From the NCBI GenBank assembly GCA_958510875.1, contig OY294068.1, forward strand, positions 17,774,297-17,838,296: a stretch of 64,000 bases of DNA, read 5' to 3'. The notes under the pieces were generated by a model. It worked only from the letters and a program-made list of their open reading frames with translations, ran no database searches and was not told the DNA's origin. The translations under genes and the position numbers were made by a program. Shown one piece after another: positions 42,289 to 52,491 of this stretch. How positions within the stretch are numbered: the first letter of the stretch is position 1; each line of letters opens with the position of its first letter. The stretch is from Endomychus coccineus (Eukaryota; Arthropoda; Insecta; Coleoptera; Endomychidae).

Positions 42289-45282
42289 TTAATAATTATA
42301 CTTGTATATTTGATCAATATTAAATATTCCCCTTATCTTTCCGTTTTCAGGATTCATTAATTCATAACTATTTTCAGCATTTTCATTCATGACTACATAC
42401 GGACCTTCAAAAGCAAAACATAATTTTCCACATATATTCTTTTTATTATTAGTTACTCTCATTGCTCTTACTATTACTAATTCACCTATTTCAAATTTAA
42501 TTAACCTTCCTCTTTTTCTCATTTCCCTATTCATATACTTTCTTGCATTTCTTTCTAACCTATTACTGATATCTTTCAAAATTTCATTTCGCTCTACTGA
42601 ATTTTCATCTAACCATTTTCTATCTGGTTCTTCGCCTTTCATTATTAATACAGGTGTTTTCTCTGTTGTAGTATTTGGACAATGATTTAAACATTTTTCT
42701 ACTCTGGATATTGATTCATCCCATTGACGATGTTTATCCTCACAAGATATTCTCAGATATTTTATTACTTCCTGTATATATCGCTCTGATGGATTGGATT
42801 GAGGATGTCTGATGCTTGTTAATTGATGAAAAATTAAATTCCTTTTGCAAAAATACTTGAAACGTATGTTTTTGAAATATGTTGCGTTATCTGTAATTAA
42901 CTTTCTTGGCCTACCAATTTCTTCAAAATAGTTTTCTAACTTATGCATTACTTCTCTACTTTTTGTCGTTTTGCAAGCATATAATTTTATATATTTAGAA
43001 AATAAATCTACTACAACCAAAATATGTCTATTTCCTTTTTCTGTTACTATTAACTCACTTAAAAAATCTATTGCTACTATTTCTAAACATTCCTTTACTA
43101 TAATACTCTTTGCTAAATTGTGATTAATTATATTTTTAGGCTTTGCTCTTTGACATATGTCACATTTCTTTGTGATTTCTTTTGCAATTTGGTAATCTCC
43201 TTTACCTATATAATTTTCTCTGAATATGAGCCACATTTTCCTTGCTCCTATGTGATTGAATTCACTATGTAAATGATTTAAAATTTTTAAAGTTAGGTCT
43301 TGATTTATTCTGTATAATTCTTTCCTACCTATATCTTGTAAATAAACTCCCTCTTTGATTTTACATTTCTTTTTATCCTTCTCTGATAAAGTACTTTGAT
43401 TGTTTTTAATGCTCTCTAATGAAAATAAACCCCTTACTTCTAATAAAATATTTGCTCCTACTTTATATTTCCTTTTATCAATTTTTAAATTCCCCTCTTC
43501 TCTTGTTAAAGTATCAGCTATTATATTTAATTTTCCTGGAATATGTTTTATTTCAAAATCATATTCCTGCAATAACAAAATCCATCTTTGAATCCTACTG
43601 TTTACAAACTTGTTTTTAAATATACTTGTTAATGCACTATGATCAGTTTCTACCCTTACTTTATTCCCTAACAAATAAAATCTTAATTTCTTTACACAAA
43701 AAACTATACTTGCTAATTCTAATTCAGTAACGCTGTAATTTTTTTCATGAACTTTTGTCATTCTTGACACAAAACTTATGGGCACTTCTTCATTATTTTG
43801 TTTTTGTAATAAAACACCACTGAATCTTTGTTTAGAAGCATCTGTTCTTAATATGAAAGGTTTATCATATTGTGCATGATAGACTTTTAATTTTTTAATG
43901 AAAATATCTTTTAAATTTTGGAAAGCTTCGTGTCTTTCATTATCCCATTTCCATTTTACCCCTTTCTTAAGTAATTCTACTAATGGAATCTCCTTCTGAC
44001 TTAAATCAGGAATGAGCCTTTTGAAATAATTTATTAGACCTAAGAATCCCCTCAAAGTTTTAAGATTGGTGGGTCTTTTGAAATTTTTAATTACATCTAA
44101 TCTATCTTCATCCATTTCTAAACCTTCCCTCGTTAATTTATAACCCAAAAATTTAATTTCTGTTTTATAGAATTCACATTTCTCAATATTTATTTTTAAA
44201 CCTGCTATATCTAATTCGTTCAAAACTAATTTTATGTGATCTTTATGTTCTTCTACTGTTCTAGAAAATATTAATATGTCATCGATATAATGAACTACAA
44301 AAATTTCAAATTTATTTAATATTTGATTCATACTTCTAACTAACGCACTGCATGCACTTTGAATACCAAAAGGCGTAACTTTAAAACGATACACTTCTCC
44401 ATCTATCATAAAACCAGTGTAATCTCTACAACTTTCATGTAAAGGAATCAACCAGAAACTATGTCTTAAATCAACTTTACTAAAAATTTGTGCCTTTATT
44501 ATTCTACCAAAAATTGACTCTATATTTTTAGGAGCTTCATATTGTGGTACTGACAATCTATTCAATGTTCGAGCATCTAAACATAACCTAATATCACCAT
44601 TTGACTTTTTTGCTATAACAATAGGGTTTATATATTTTGTTTTACTTCTTTCTATTATGTCTTGTTCTAGCATTTCACCGATTTTTTTCCTAACATCTTC
44701 TATGTACTTGTATGGGATTGGATAGTTCTTGGATTTAAAATTTTCAATTTCTTTGACTTGGAATTTATGAATATAATTACTAGCTATACGAGTTTCATCA
44801 ATTATTAAACCTTTATGTTGTGAAATTATTTCTGATATTATTCCCCTATATTTCTCGGATATTTTCATCTGCGAGATTATTTCATTTAAATTTTTGTTTG
44901 AGTCTTTTCTTTCGACCGCATTTATTATATTGCAACCTTCATTTGGTCTGTCAATATTTTCATTTTCCCCTTTCCCTATCTTTATAATTTCATCTAACAA
45001 CTTTATTTCCTTTTCCTCGTAATCTATAATAATTCCATGCTTTTCTAATTCATCAGTTCCCATAACAATATCCAATTTCATATTCGGCACTACAAATAAT
45101 TGCATCTCTAGACTTGACTTCCCTATTATAACATGCTCAGTAATCATTTTTGATACTTCAGTAATTTTCTTTCCACTAATATTTACTAATTCTACTTTTG
45201 GTATTTTCAATTGATTTGTTATTTTTATTTCAGACAATAGTTCTTCCCTTATTAATGATAGTTCTGATCCTGTATCACACAT
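42289..45282 (-). CDS. pol: Pol polyprotein (protease, RT, RNase H, integrase)
   Basis: One open frame of 997 codons. The aspartyl protease DTG is at residues 3-5, so the N-terminus must lie upstream of this ATG. The reverse transcriptase has Asp271 and YIDD at 332-335. RNase H has Asp481, Glu522, Asp547 and Asp590. The integrase zinc region has His near 670-677 and Cys707/Cys710, and the catalytic triad is Asp739, Asp798, Glu833 with 34 residues between the last two. All catalytic residues are present, so the frame looks competent. Upstream, a third frame open from 45420 to about 45284 bridges gag and pol. The bridge and pol frames are offset at the A7 run at 45305-45311 (+ strand). Confidence 0.95.
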   Translation of the reverse strand: MCDTGSELSLIREELLSEIKITNQLKIPKVELVNISGKKITEVSKMITEHVIIGKSSLEMQLFVVPNMKLDIVMGTDELEKHGIIIDYEEKEIKLLDEIIKIGKGENENIDRPNEGCNIINAVERKDSNKNLNEIISQMKISEKYRGIISEIISQHKGLIIDETRIASNYIHKFQVKEIENFKSKNYPIPYKYIEDVRKKIGEMLEQDIIERSKTKYINPIVIAKKSNGDIRLCLDARTLNRLSVPQYEAPKNIESIFGRIIKAQIFSKVDLRHSFWLIPLHESCRDYTGFMIDGEVYRFKVTPFGIQSACSALVRSMNQILNKFEIFVVHYIDDILIFSRTVEEHKDHIKLVLNELDIAGLKINIEKCEFYKTEIKFLGYKLTREGLEMDEDRLDVIKNFKRPTNLKTLRGFLGLINYFKRLIPDLSQKEIPLVELLKKGVKWKWDNERHEAFQNLKDIFIKKLKVYHAQYDKPFILRTDASKQRFSGVLLQKQNNEEVPISFVSRMTKVHEKNYSVTELELASIVFCVKKLRFYLLGNKVRVETDHSALTSIFKNKFVNSRIQRWILLLQEYDFEIKHIPGKLNIIADTLTREEGNLKIDKRKYKVGANILLEVRGLFSLESIKNNQSTLSEKDKKKCKIKEGVYLQDIGRKELYRINQDLTLKILNHLHSEFNHIGARKMWLIFRENYIGKGDYQIAKEITKKCDICQRAKPKNIINHNLAKSIIVKECLEIVAIDFLSELIVTEKGNRHILVVVDLFSKYIKLYACKTTKSREVMHKLENYFEEIGRPRKLITDNATYFKNIRFKYFCKRNLIFHQLTSIRHPQSNPSERYIQEVIKYLRISCEDKHRQWDESISRVEKCLNHCPNTTTEKTPVLIMKGEEPDRKWLDENSVERNEILKDISNRLERNARKYMNREMRKRGRLIKFEIGELVIVRAMRVTNNKKNICGKLCFAFEGPYVVMNENAENSYELMNPENGKIRGIFNIDQIYKYNY

Positions 45283-45420
45283 AATTTCTACTTCTTTCCC
45301 TTTTAAAAAAACCTTTTAATTTAATTAAACCTATACTTTCATTTTCTTCCCTTTGCTGTTCGTAGTCAATGTATTCCCTCTGATGTTCATATAATACATT
45401 AACGTGGTATTCGTGCTTTC

Positions 45421-46821
45421 TTAAAAATCCTGATTTTGTTGATTATTTTGACTTGAAGAGTCTTCCCTTTCCATATTACTTTCTATCCTACTACAGTTTA
45501 CTTCCCTTTGATTATTTTCATTTCTACTATTATTTCTATTATTATTATTATTTTGACTTCTATAATCCCTATATCTATTTCTATTTTGATTAGCATTATT
45601 TCCATTATATCTATTTTCCCTATTATAATAATTTTGGTTTCTATTATCCCTATTTCTAAAATTGTTTTGATAATTATTATTTTGGACTCTATTATTATAA
45701 TTTTGATTTCCCCTGTAATTGTTCCTGTTATCATTATATCCATTTTGTTGCCTAGTTCCCATGTTATTCTTATTATCAATTCTATTTAAGTATGATAGTA
45801 GTTGATTCATGTTTTTAATATTTGCAATGGCTATTGCCTCAGATATTTGACTTCGATACTGTCTTGAAATGTATAAAACTATCTCTTCCTCTCTCATTTT
45901 AGGTTCTAAATATTGCGCTTCATTATATAGGCTAAGTGCATAAGCACTCATGCTTTTTCTAGTCCCTTCTATATACTTCCTAAAATATAATCTTTCTCGA
46001 CATTTCGATTGTTCATTTTCACCCCAAAAATTATTTAAAAACTCATCTATAAACTCATCTAAACTATTTAATTCCCTTTCTTTGCAATTGAACCACAACA
46101 AAGGTTCATCAACCAATCGTTCTCTTATTAATTTTTTCATTCTCTCTATATTCCTTTCATACTGTATTTCATTTTTCAAATCTTTAACAAAAATGCATGG
46201 ATGTAATAATTTTATGTTTCCATTAAATTTTATTGTATTCTCATGACCTACATTTCTGTATTCTATATTCATTCTCTCTTCGGATCTATTCTCAATTCTT
46301 TTTATTCTTTCATCTTGTTCATTTATCATTTTTTCCTGATTTTCTTTCATACTTTGTACATTCACATTCACATTCTCTTCAATATTCCTCCCCATATCAT
46401 TCATTCTATTTTCCATAATATCTATTTCTTTCTCTACATTATTAAACTTTCTATTTACAAAGCTATTATATTCTTCTAATTTATTATCTATACTTTCTTC
46501 AACATGTTGTCTTATTTCCTTTTTTTCAGTTTCAACTATTCTCATTATTTCCTCAGTTCTTTTATCAAATTTATCATTCACTCTCTTAAGTTCATCTCTT
46601 ATTTCACTCATACCTTGTTCAAATTTAGCATTAGTTTCACTCATACGTTGTTCAATTTTAGCATTCGTTTCATTCGTTTCATTAGCTTTTAAATTTAAAC
46701 TTTCAAGCAATCTCATTATTTGTGATTGACTATCTATTATTGGTGGTCTTTCTGCACTAATCATTTCACCCTCTTGATCAAATCCTATCAATTCTGGAGT
46801 CCTCTGTCTATCTCCTTCCAT
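45421..46821 (-). CDS. gag: Gag protein (466 aa)
   Basis: Residues about 30-190 form a long charged coiled coil. Residues about 205-350 resemble a retrotransposon capsid region (EPLLWFNCKE, FWGENEQSKCRERLYF, MSAYALSLYNEAQYL). The C-terminal 100 residues are rich in Asn, Arg and Tyr repeats (NNYRGNQNYNNR). No CCHC zinc knuckle is visible; the Arg/Asn-rich tail probably binds RNA instead (inference). The frame ends at a T5AA stop, 45421-45423, and a -1 frame is open past it, so programmed frameshifting into the bridge to pol is plausible. Confidence 0.85.
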   Translation of the reverse strand: MEGDRQRTPELIGFDQEGEMISAERPPIIDSQSQIMRLLESLNLKANETNETNAKIEQRMSETNAKFEQGMSEIRDELKRVNDKFDKRTEEIMRIVETEKKEIRQHVEESIDNKLEEYNSFVNRKFNNVEKEIDIMENRMNDMGRNIEENVNVNVQSMKENQEKMINEQDERIKRIENRSEERMNIEYRNVGHENTIKFNGNIKLLHPCIFVKDLKNEIQYERNIERMKKLIRERLVDEPLLWFNCKERELNSLDEFIDEFLNNFWGENEQSKCRERLYFRKYIEGTRKSMSAYALSLYNEAQYLEPKMREEEIVLYISRQYRSQISEAIAIANIKNMNQLLSYLNRIDNKNNMGTRQQNGYNDNRNNYRGNQNYNNRVQNNNYQNNFRNRDNRNQNYYNRENRYNGNNANQNRNRYRDYRSQNNNNNRNNSRNENNQREVNCSRIESNMEREDSSSQNNQQNQDF

Positions 46822-46914
46822 TTTTACTTTCTTTTTAATTAACCTAGTTCTTTAAATTATTTTGATACGCGGTTCTATTCCTTTTTTCAAATGGCCTCAC
46901 GTTTGAGCGACAAT

Positions 46915-48470
46915 TATTAACTAAACTCTTACTGAGTTTATTTTTATTTTTTGATTATTATTAATGCTTCCGGCTAGCTTTTAATTTATTGATTATGAAT
47001 AATAATGAACTTTCTCTTTTTTATTATTATTATTTTATGGAATTAAACACAATATTCTTTGAATGTTGAAAAATTTCTATATTTAAATCTCTATGACTCT
47101 ATTTATCTCGGGTTTCTAATTTACAATTTTATTTTATGTTCTAAGCATAGAACTAGCTTTAACCTCAAAACTATTCAATATTAATAGTTGTTTACAAAAT
47201 TACAAACGACAATCTTTCTTTCAGATTTACAAATAATACTACAATGGAAATATAATAAACAAACTTACTTTTAGTTTATATCCAAAAGTGTGTTTAACTA
47301 TGTTGGCAATTTTCAATTTAATTCTTTTATAATTTCGTTGATGATTCACTTTTACACAATACTATGCTTTTTCACAATAATCACAGGTAACTAATTTGGA
47401 TTACTTCTTCTTGAGACTCAGGAACTGTTGATAATACTTTGTTTATCCTTTTAGATAAAACATGAAACTTTTCGATGCTTTATTGAAATTATTGATGAAT
47501 GGCAATCGTTGGAAACTTCTTCTTAATTGGAGGTTATTACAGCCTTTTTACTGGATTCAGATACTTGGATAATCGTTGACTTTATATAAAATTTATTAAC
47601 TTTGGTTTCTTTGAACCTATCGAAGTTTGGAACACTTTCGTTCACTGGTTTTTTATAGGTTATGAAATTTTGGTGAGTTGCAGGAGTACTTTCAGTCTAC
47701 AGATGTAATGGCAAACTGAACTTCTTTACTTTCAGATTCGTTTTTATAGGCCTCCAAAACCGACGCTACTTTATGTCATAAACAACCTATGAGATGATTG
47801 CTTTTCAAATAAAGGATGCCAAGTTAATTGTTGTGAAACTGACATAAGTCTTCATTGTTACCAGATTGACATTAGAAATTCCTATTGACCAATCAGAATT
47901 TAGTATACTTTACTTTTTGAATTATTTGAGATTTTCAACTTATTTTAATTGTTAGCGATTCCTTCTTTTTAAATTAATATTGCCTACATTTTTCCCCACA
48001 CTTTGGTATAATATAACCTATGATTGGGTTATTATTAATATGATTATTCCCATATTTATGGTTTTCTTGACAGTTACTTATTCTTAAATCTAATACATAT
48101 CATATTATATCAATAACATTCTTTTAACATTACATAACTCAAATTTACTAATCCTAACTTACATCTATAACATTATTCAATGTTTTGTACTATCTCATGA
48201 TAGTTTTGTAATCATTTTACTTATGATTTATGATTTCGTTACACTGAACGTTTCTTCACTTTCACTGAAGTTCTTGTTTATCACTTCTTATTCTATTACA
48301 TCGTTGTTTATTATGTTTTACATTGTTAATATTAATATCCTAACTATTATTTAGCTTTTATTATTGTTTTTAATTCCATAAAATATTTTTTATTTGATCT
48401 TTTCTGATTTTCATAGTTCGGTAAGTTATTATTTTTAAATTTTTATTGTCTATGAAATGAAATCATAACA
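46915..48470 (-). repeat. 5' LTR of the gypsy-type element
   Basis: It is 1556 bp long and carries the promoter and transcription start in this family. The near identity to 40645-42200 shows recent insertion. Confidence 0.95.
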
Positions 48471-48474
48471 ATAC

Positions 48475-49185
48475 ATTAGGATAATGACCGCTTTATTATT
48501 GGTAGTAATTAACCTTTCCCCAAATTTGACCGTCAAGTATTTCGAAATCTTAGTTTAGATTCAGTTTACATACATCCTTGATGATAATGGCTGCATCGCA
48601 GTTGAAAAGTGCTTCAGTTAAGTTATAATTTTAAGTGGAAAATATCCCACAGTGGACCTCATATAGTATTTCTCAACTGAACTAAAACAATTGTTAAGAA
48701 TGAATTTGGTGGAAACTGTCATTTGAAGGACAAAAAATTCATTAACTGTGAAATACAAACAAAATACTATCTATGTCTACTCAATGCCACTACCAAACAT
48801 AAGAATGTGCATCAATAACATGAAAAAGCATGCTCATAATAGTGTGACGAACGGAAGATGAAATCGGTAAACATGTTGATAAGAAAATTGCATATACATG
48901 CTTTAGGATGTAGAAAACCCAACTTACTTTAACTCGAGGTTTATCCAGATATGCGTAATGCTGTGAACACAGAAATAACAATGTTTTAATGTATGATAAT
49001 ATATTCAACAATAATTATTGAACATAATACATTTTCAATATATGTTTATGATACCAATAATTCGCAATCTCATTCTTAGACGACACCTCAATGTTTGCTG
49101 CAATAATGCAAATTTTTGAAAATATGGGTACCTACATTATTACAGGCCAGTCACCCTGCGGTAAAAACTATGGGCGTTGGTGAAT
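48475..49185. other. Intergenic DNA, nothing recognised
   Basis: AT-rich. Short ORFs (for example 48790-49011 on the - strand) show no domain. Confidence 0.4.
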
Positions 49186-49990
49186 TGCGTTTTTTTTAAT
49201 ACTTTGATTACACGAGAGGGAAACCTATGAAGATCGTGTGAGCCAGCAGTGGAATGTATGGAGAGGAGATGAGCATTCGTATTTTTCTTCAAGGTTTTGA
49301 GGTTAAAGGCATAGGGAAAGACCTAACTAAAGAGTTCCATAACTTCGCTGTTCGATAAAAGAATGAAGTCTGGTAGAAAGAAGTTCGGCAGGTCCCGAGT
49401 TTGACAGTGAAGTGGTGACTAGTTTGAGCACGTCTAGTCCGCCTATCTGGAATCTCTCATGGTGGAACAACAGACGAAATTTCTGACGAACACCGACCAT
49501 GGAAATAGCTATAGATAAGAGAGAGATCTCCCAGCTTTCTACGATGTTCTAGAGAGGTCAATGAACTCGTAAGTGTGTCATCATCAACCAAACGAACAGC
49601 TGGATACAATCCAAATCCAGCTTCAGCCAACCTCCAAACATGTGTACAGTACTCCAGGACAGATCGAATCTGTGCCTTGTAGATTATGAGAAGCTGCTGG
49701 GATGTAAAGTAGCTCTTGGCACAGAATAGAAAACCAAGTTTTTGTGAAGCGCTTTACGCAATGGATCTCACATGATCGTCAAATGAGAGGGTGGTGTTGG
49801 TAATGATCCCGAGCATTGTTATGGAAAACTTCATAGGAATAGTTGTTCCTGACAGCATCATATTAGGGATTGTGGGAGCCGACTTCCTGGAGAAGACGCA
49901 ATCCTGAGTTTTGGTTGCATTATGCTCTACTAGATTATCAGATTCCCATTTCAAAATCTCATCCCAGCAGGTGGTATCGCTCAATTATTG
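49186..49990 (-). pseudogene. Non-LTR retrotransposon 3' end, decayed
   Basis: The - strand runs from a region after the reverse transcriptase active site (ILKWESDNLVEHNATKTQ, then APTIPNMMLSGTTIPMKFS and DDHVRSIA) to a T-rich border near 49190, which is the poly(A) side. It is the same family as 60025-60958. Frames are interrupted by shifts. Confidence 0.65.
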
Positions 49991-50171
49991 GTCTCATCTA
50001 TAAGTACCCTGTGCCCCAAACCTTTCTACCATCTACCTCTAGTACATCTTGGAATGTCCCCTAGTATTAATTTGGCAATACAATTTCTTAATGATCTTAT
50101 CTTATCTTTCAATTATTCATGCTTCAAAGAAAGTAAACAGAGAGATGTTGTTCGAGGAATAATAATCAAAT

Positions 50172-50705
50172 TGCAAGCATTTACCGAAATATGAGAGATC
50201 GGGCGATCGATGTCCCGACAGCAAGTGAGAGAAGCGAGTTTAACAAAGGAACACAATTATGAGGAAATATTTTCAAGGCACAAAAAGTACTACTGAGTCA
50301 TGAGGCAAACATGCCCACATATCCTAAGACAACCAAAAATTTTACGAGAAAAATCCTAAAAGAAAACAAGATCAGATGGTTTGGCAGACTACTGAGATTG
50401 GTTCGAAGAAGTACAAAGATTGGTGAAGATTGCAAGCATTTACCGAAATATGAGAGATCGGGCGATCGATTTAATGATAATGTCCTGACAGCAAGTGAGA
50501 GAAGTGAGTTTAATAAAGGAACACAATTATGAGGGAATATTTTCAAGGCACAAAAAGTACTACTGATTCATGAGGCAAGCATGCCCACATATCCTAAGAC
50601 AACCAAAAATTTTACGAGAAAAATCCTAAAAGACAACAAGATCAGATGGTTTGGCAGACTACTGAGATTGGTTCGAAGAAGTACAAAGATTGGTGAAGAT
50701 TTGAT
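50172..50705. repeat. 259-bp tandem duplication (two units)
   Basis: TGCAAGCATTTACCGAAATA recurs at 50172 and 50431, and the following 250 bases match apart from an 11-base insertion and a few substitutions. One frame includes NKIRWFGRLLRL, similar to the C-terminal tail of RTE-like elements. The class is not certain. Confidence 0.7.
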
Positions 50706-52440
50706 AGAAAACAGAAGCCAGTTTTGCAATAATTGGAATCAGATATAATTGCAGAAAATCGCAGGCAATGGAATCAATAGGCCCACATCACATTTATCTT
50801 ACAACATGTTTTGAATTTAACCGAAATTCATATTAGAGATTTCGAGATGTTTATCTTCCACTAAGAGATTGAATCCGAAGAATCATGTCACAATATAACA
50901 CCTTATTCACTTAGGTTACGGTTAGAGTGGAGTTTTGACGAGAAGGAATTCGTCAAACAATAGTGGTTTCGGTGCCGGCGTGTTCTGAAGATCAGTTTGT
51001 TTCTATCTACCAGCGAAGATGGAACCCATATACGATGCCTATTTCCGTGGAAATCCGAGATTAAGATCATTATATTTTGTAGTAAAATAGGGAAACAGTT
51101 ATTACTCATAAATAATTATAAAACAGGTTTCAAGAACTATTTAAGAAGCGGTAGACTTACACAAAAAAACGGACATTCTATTCCAAACATTTTTTGTTGC
51201 TGCCCAATGTTAAACGTACGAAGAAATATACAAAATTATTTTGTTTCGTATGATTTTGTTGATTGATTTTTTCATGATTGATTTTGAAAGAATAATCCAC
51301 AAGATTGTTGAACAAATTTGGCCATTAGCTAAAATAATTGGATGTCGGTTTCATCTCCCACCATTATGGTATAAAAGAACTGTTATCTCCAGGAGAATGA
51401 TATGGAAGTTGATTTTTTATCTCTATCGATGGAGCAATGTGCGAACATAAATAACTTGATTTTGTAGAATTGCAACAGTAGAGCTTACCGAATTATTAAA
51501 CAAATAAAAATAGAATCATTTTGCTAAACATCGATATGTTTGTTAAAGCGTTCAACAGTCATTTGAAAAACAAAATCGATCGTTATTGTTCGAAATTAGA
51601 ATCCAACGGTTTAAAATACTCGAAGAACGAGATCACAATTTGATTGAAAATAGAAGCGACATCAAAGGACTAAGCAATATTGATTATATATTGCTATCGA
51701 GGAATATTTGTGTCCTAAAAGATATTGCCCTCGTTACATCTCTGTAAGATATTCAGTTGATTCACTGAATCGAACATATCTATAGACGAGGCAGGAATAT
51801 GTAATTGGGAATTTTAACAGCGTAAGACGTCCTCCAAAGCGGTATCAAGCCTGAAATGCCCCATTTCCATTTCACGTTTGGTTGAAGAGATAATAAATAA
51901 TTTAAGTATCTAGATCCAACGTTATGAGTGCCTTAGGCAGGGATAGCTTGTTGCGGACAATGCATAATGGAAATAAAAGTTCAGTACTTTTGGAATGTCG
52001 AAAAAGATTACTGTATTTGGCTAGTTTTTTCAAATTACTTTATATATTTTTCATCATTCGCAAAACTACTAAACCACCATCGCCTCAGTTCATTAATTAT
52101 AATACAACCTATTCAACAGACTTTAGTTCGCGAGTTCTTTTCAATGTGCTATTGAAATCAATATTCGATAAAACCAAATCCGATGGATATAAACTGGGAC
52201 TGATACACTTTACTACGACTGAATGAACAAAATTGTTATTTCTTCCTTACAAGAAATGCAACAACCTATTTCCACAATTTGTTTTATAACAGTTTTTTAT
52301 TTGTATTTTGTTGAAAAATGAAGGAAAATTTGAAAATATGCTTGCGACTCTTTTCCCATAAATATAAGTTAATAATGATTCTTGACTCAGGTATGAATTA
52401 TGTATAAATTCTCGGAAGATGGATCACAATAACACATATG
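50706..52440. other. Intergenic DNA, nothing recognised
   Basis: Only short ORFs without recognisable domains. No RNA gene seen. Confidence 0.4.
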
Positions 52441-52449
52441 CTTATTTTC

Positions 52450-52491
52450 GTCTTTACGTACGTTTCGGTTTCACGACCATCATCAGAAGAC
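52450..52491 (-). ncRNA. Hammerhead ribozyme, minimal Penelope-type
   Basis: Read on the - strand in order: stem I GUCUU; core CUGAUGA (52486-52480); one U; stem II GGU, loop CGUGAA, ACC; core GAAA; palindromic stem III CGUACG; U and A (cleavage after 52455); stem I AAGAC. All invariant core bases are present and stem I pairs perfectly over 5 bp. The very short palindromic stem III is the hallmark of hammerheads carried by Penelope-like retroelements, which work best as dimers (established for that class). No Penelope protein is recognised next to it. Confidence 0.6.

Larger units (their letters stand above)
40641..48474 (-). mobile_element. Full-length gypsy (Ty3)-type LTR retrotransposon
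   Basis: Direct LTRs at 40645-42200 and 46915-48470 bracket gag and pol on the - strand. ATAC occurs at 40641-40644 and 48471-48474 (target duplication). A purine-rich tract (AGGGGAA on the - strand, about 42202-42212) adjoins the 3' LTR. Sequence next to the 5' LTR (TGTCGCTCAAACGTGAGG on the - strand) could be a tRNA primer site. There is no envelope-like ORF. The gag-pol order and the protease, RT, RNase H, integrase order define Ty3/gypsy. Confidence 0.95.

Noticed and set aside
45508..46692. Hydrophobic + strand ORFs opposite gag
   Set aside because: Antisense shadow of the Asn-rich Gag coding sequence; no independent evidence.
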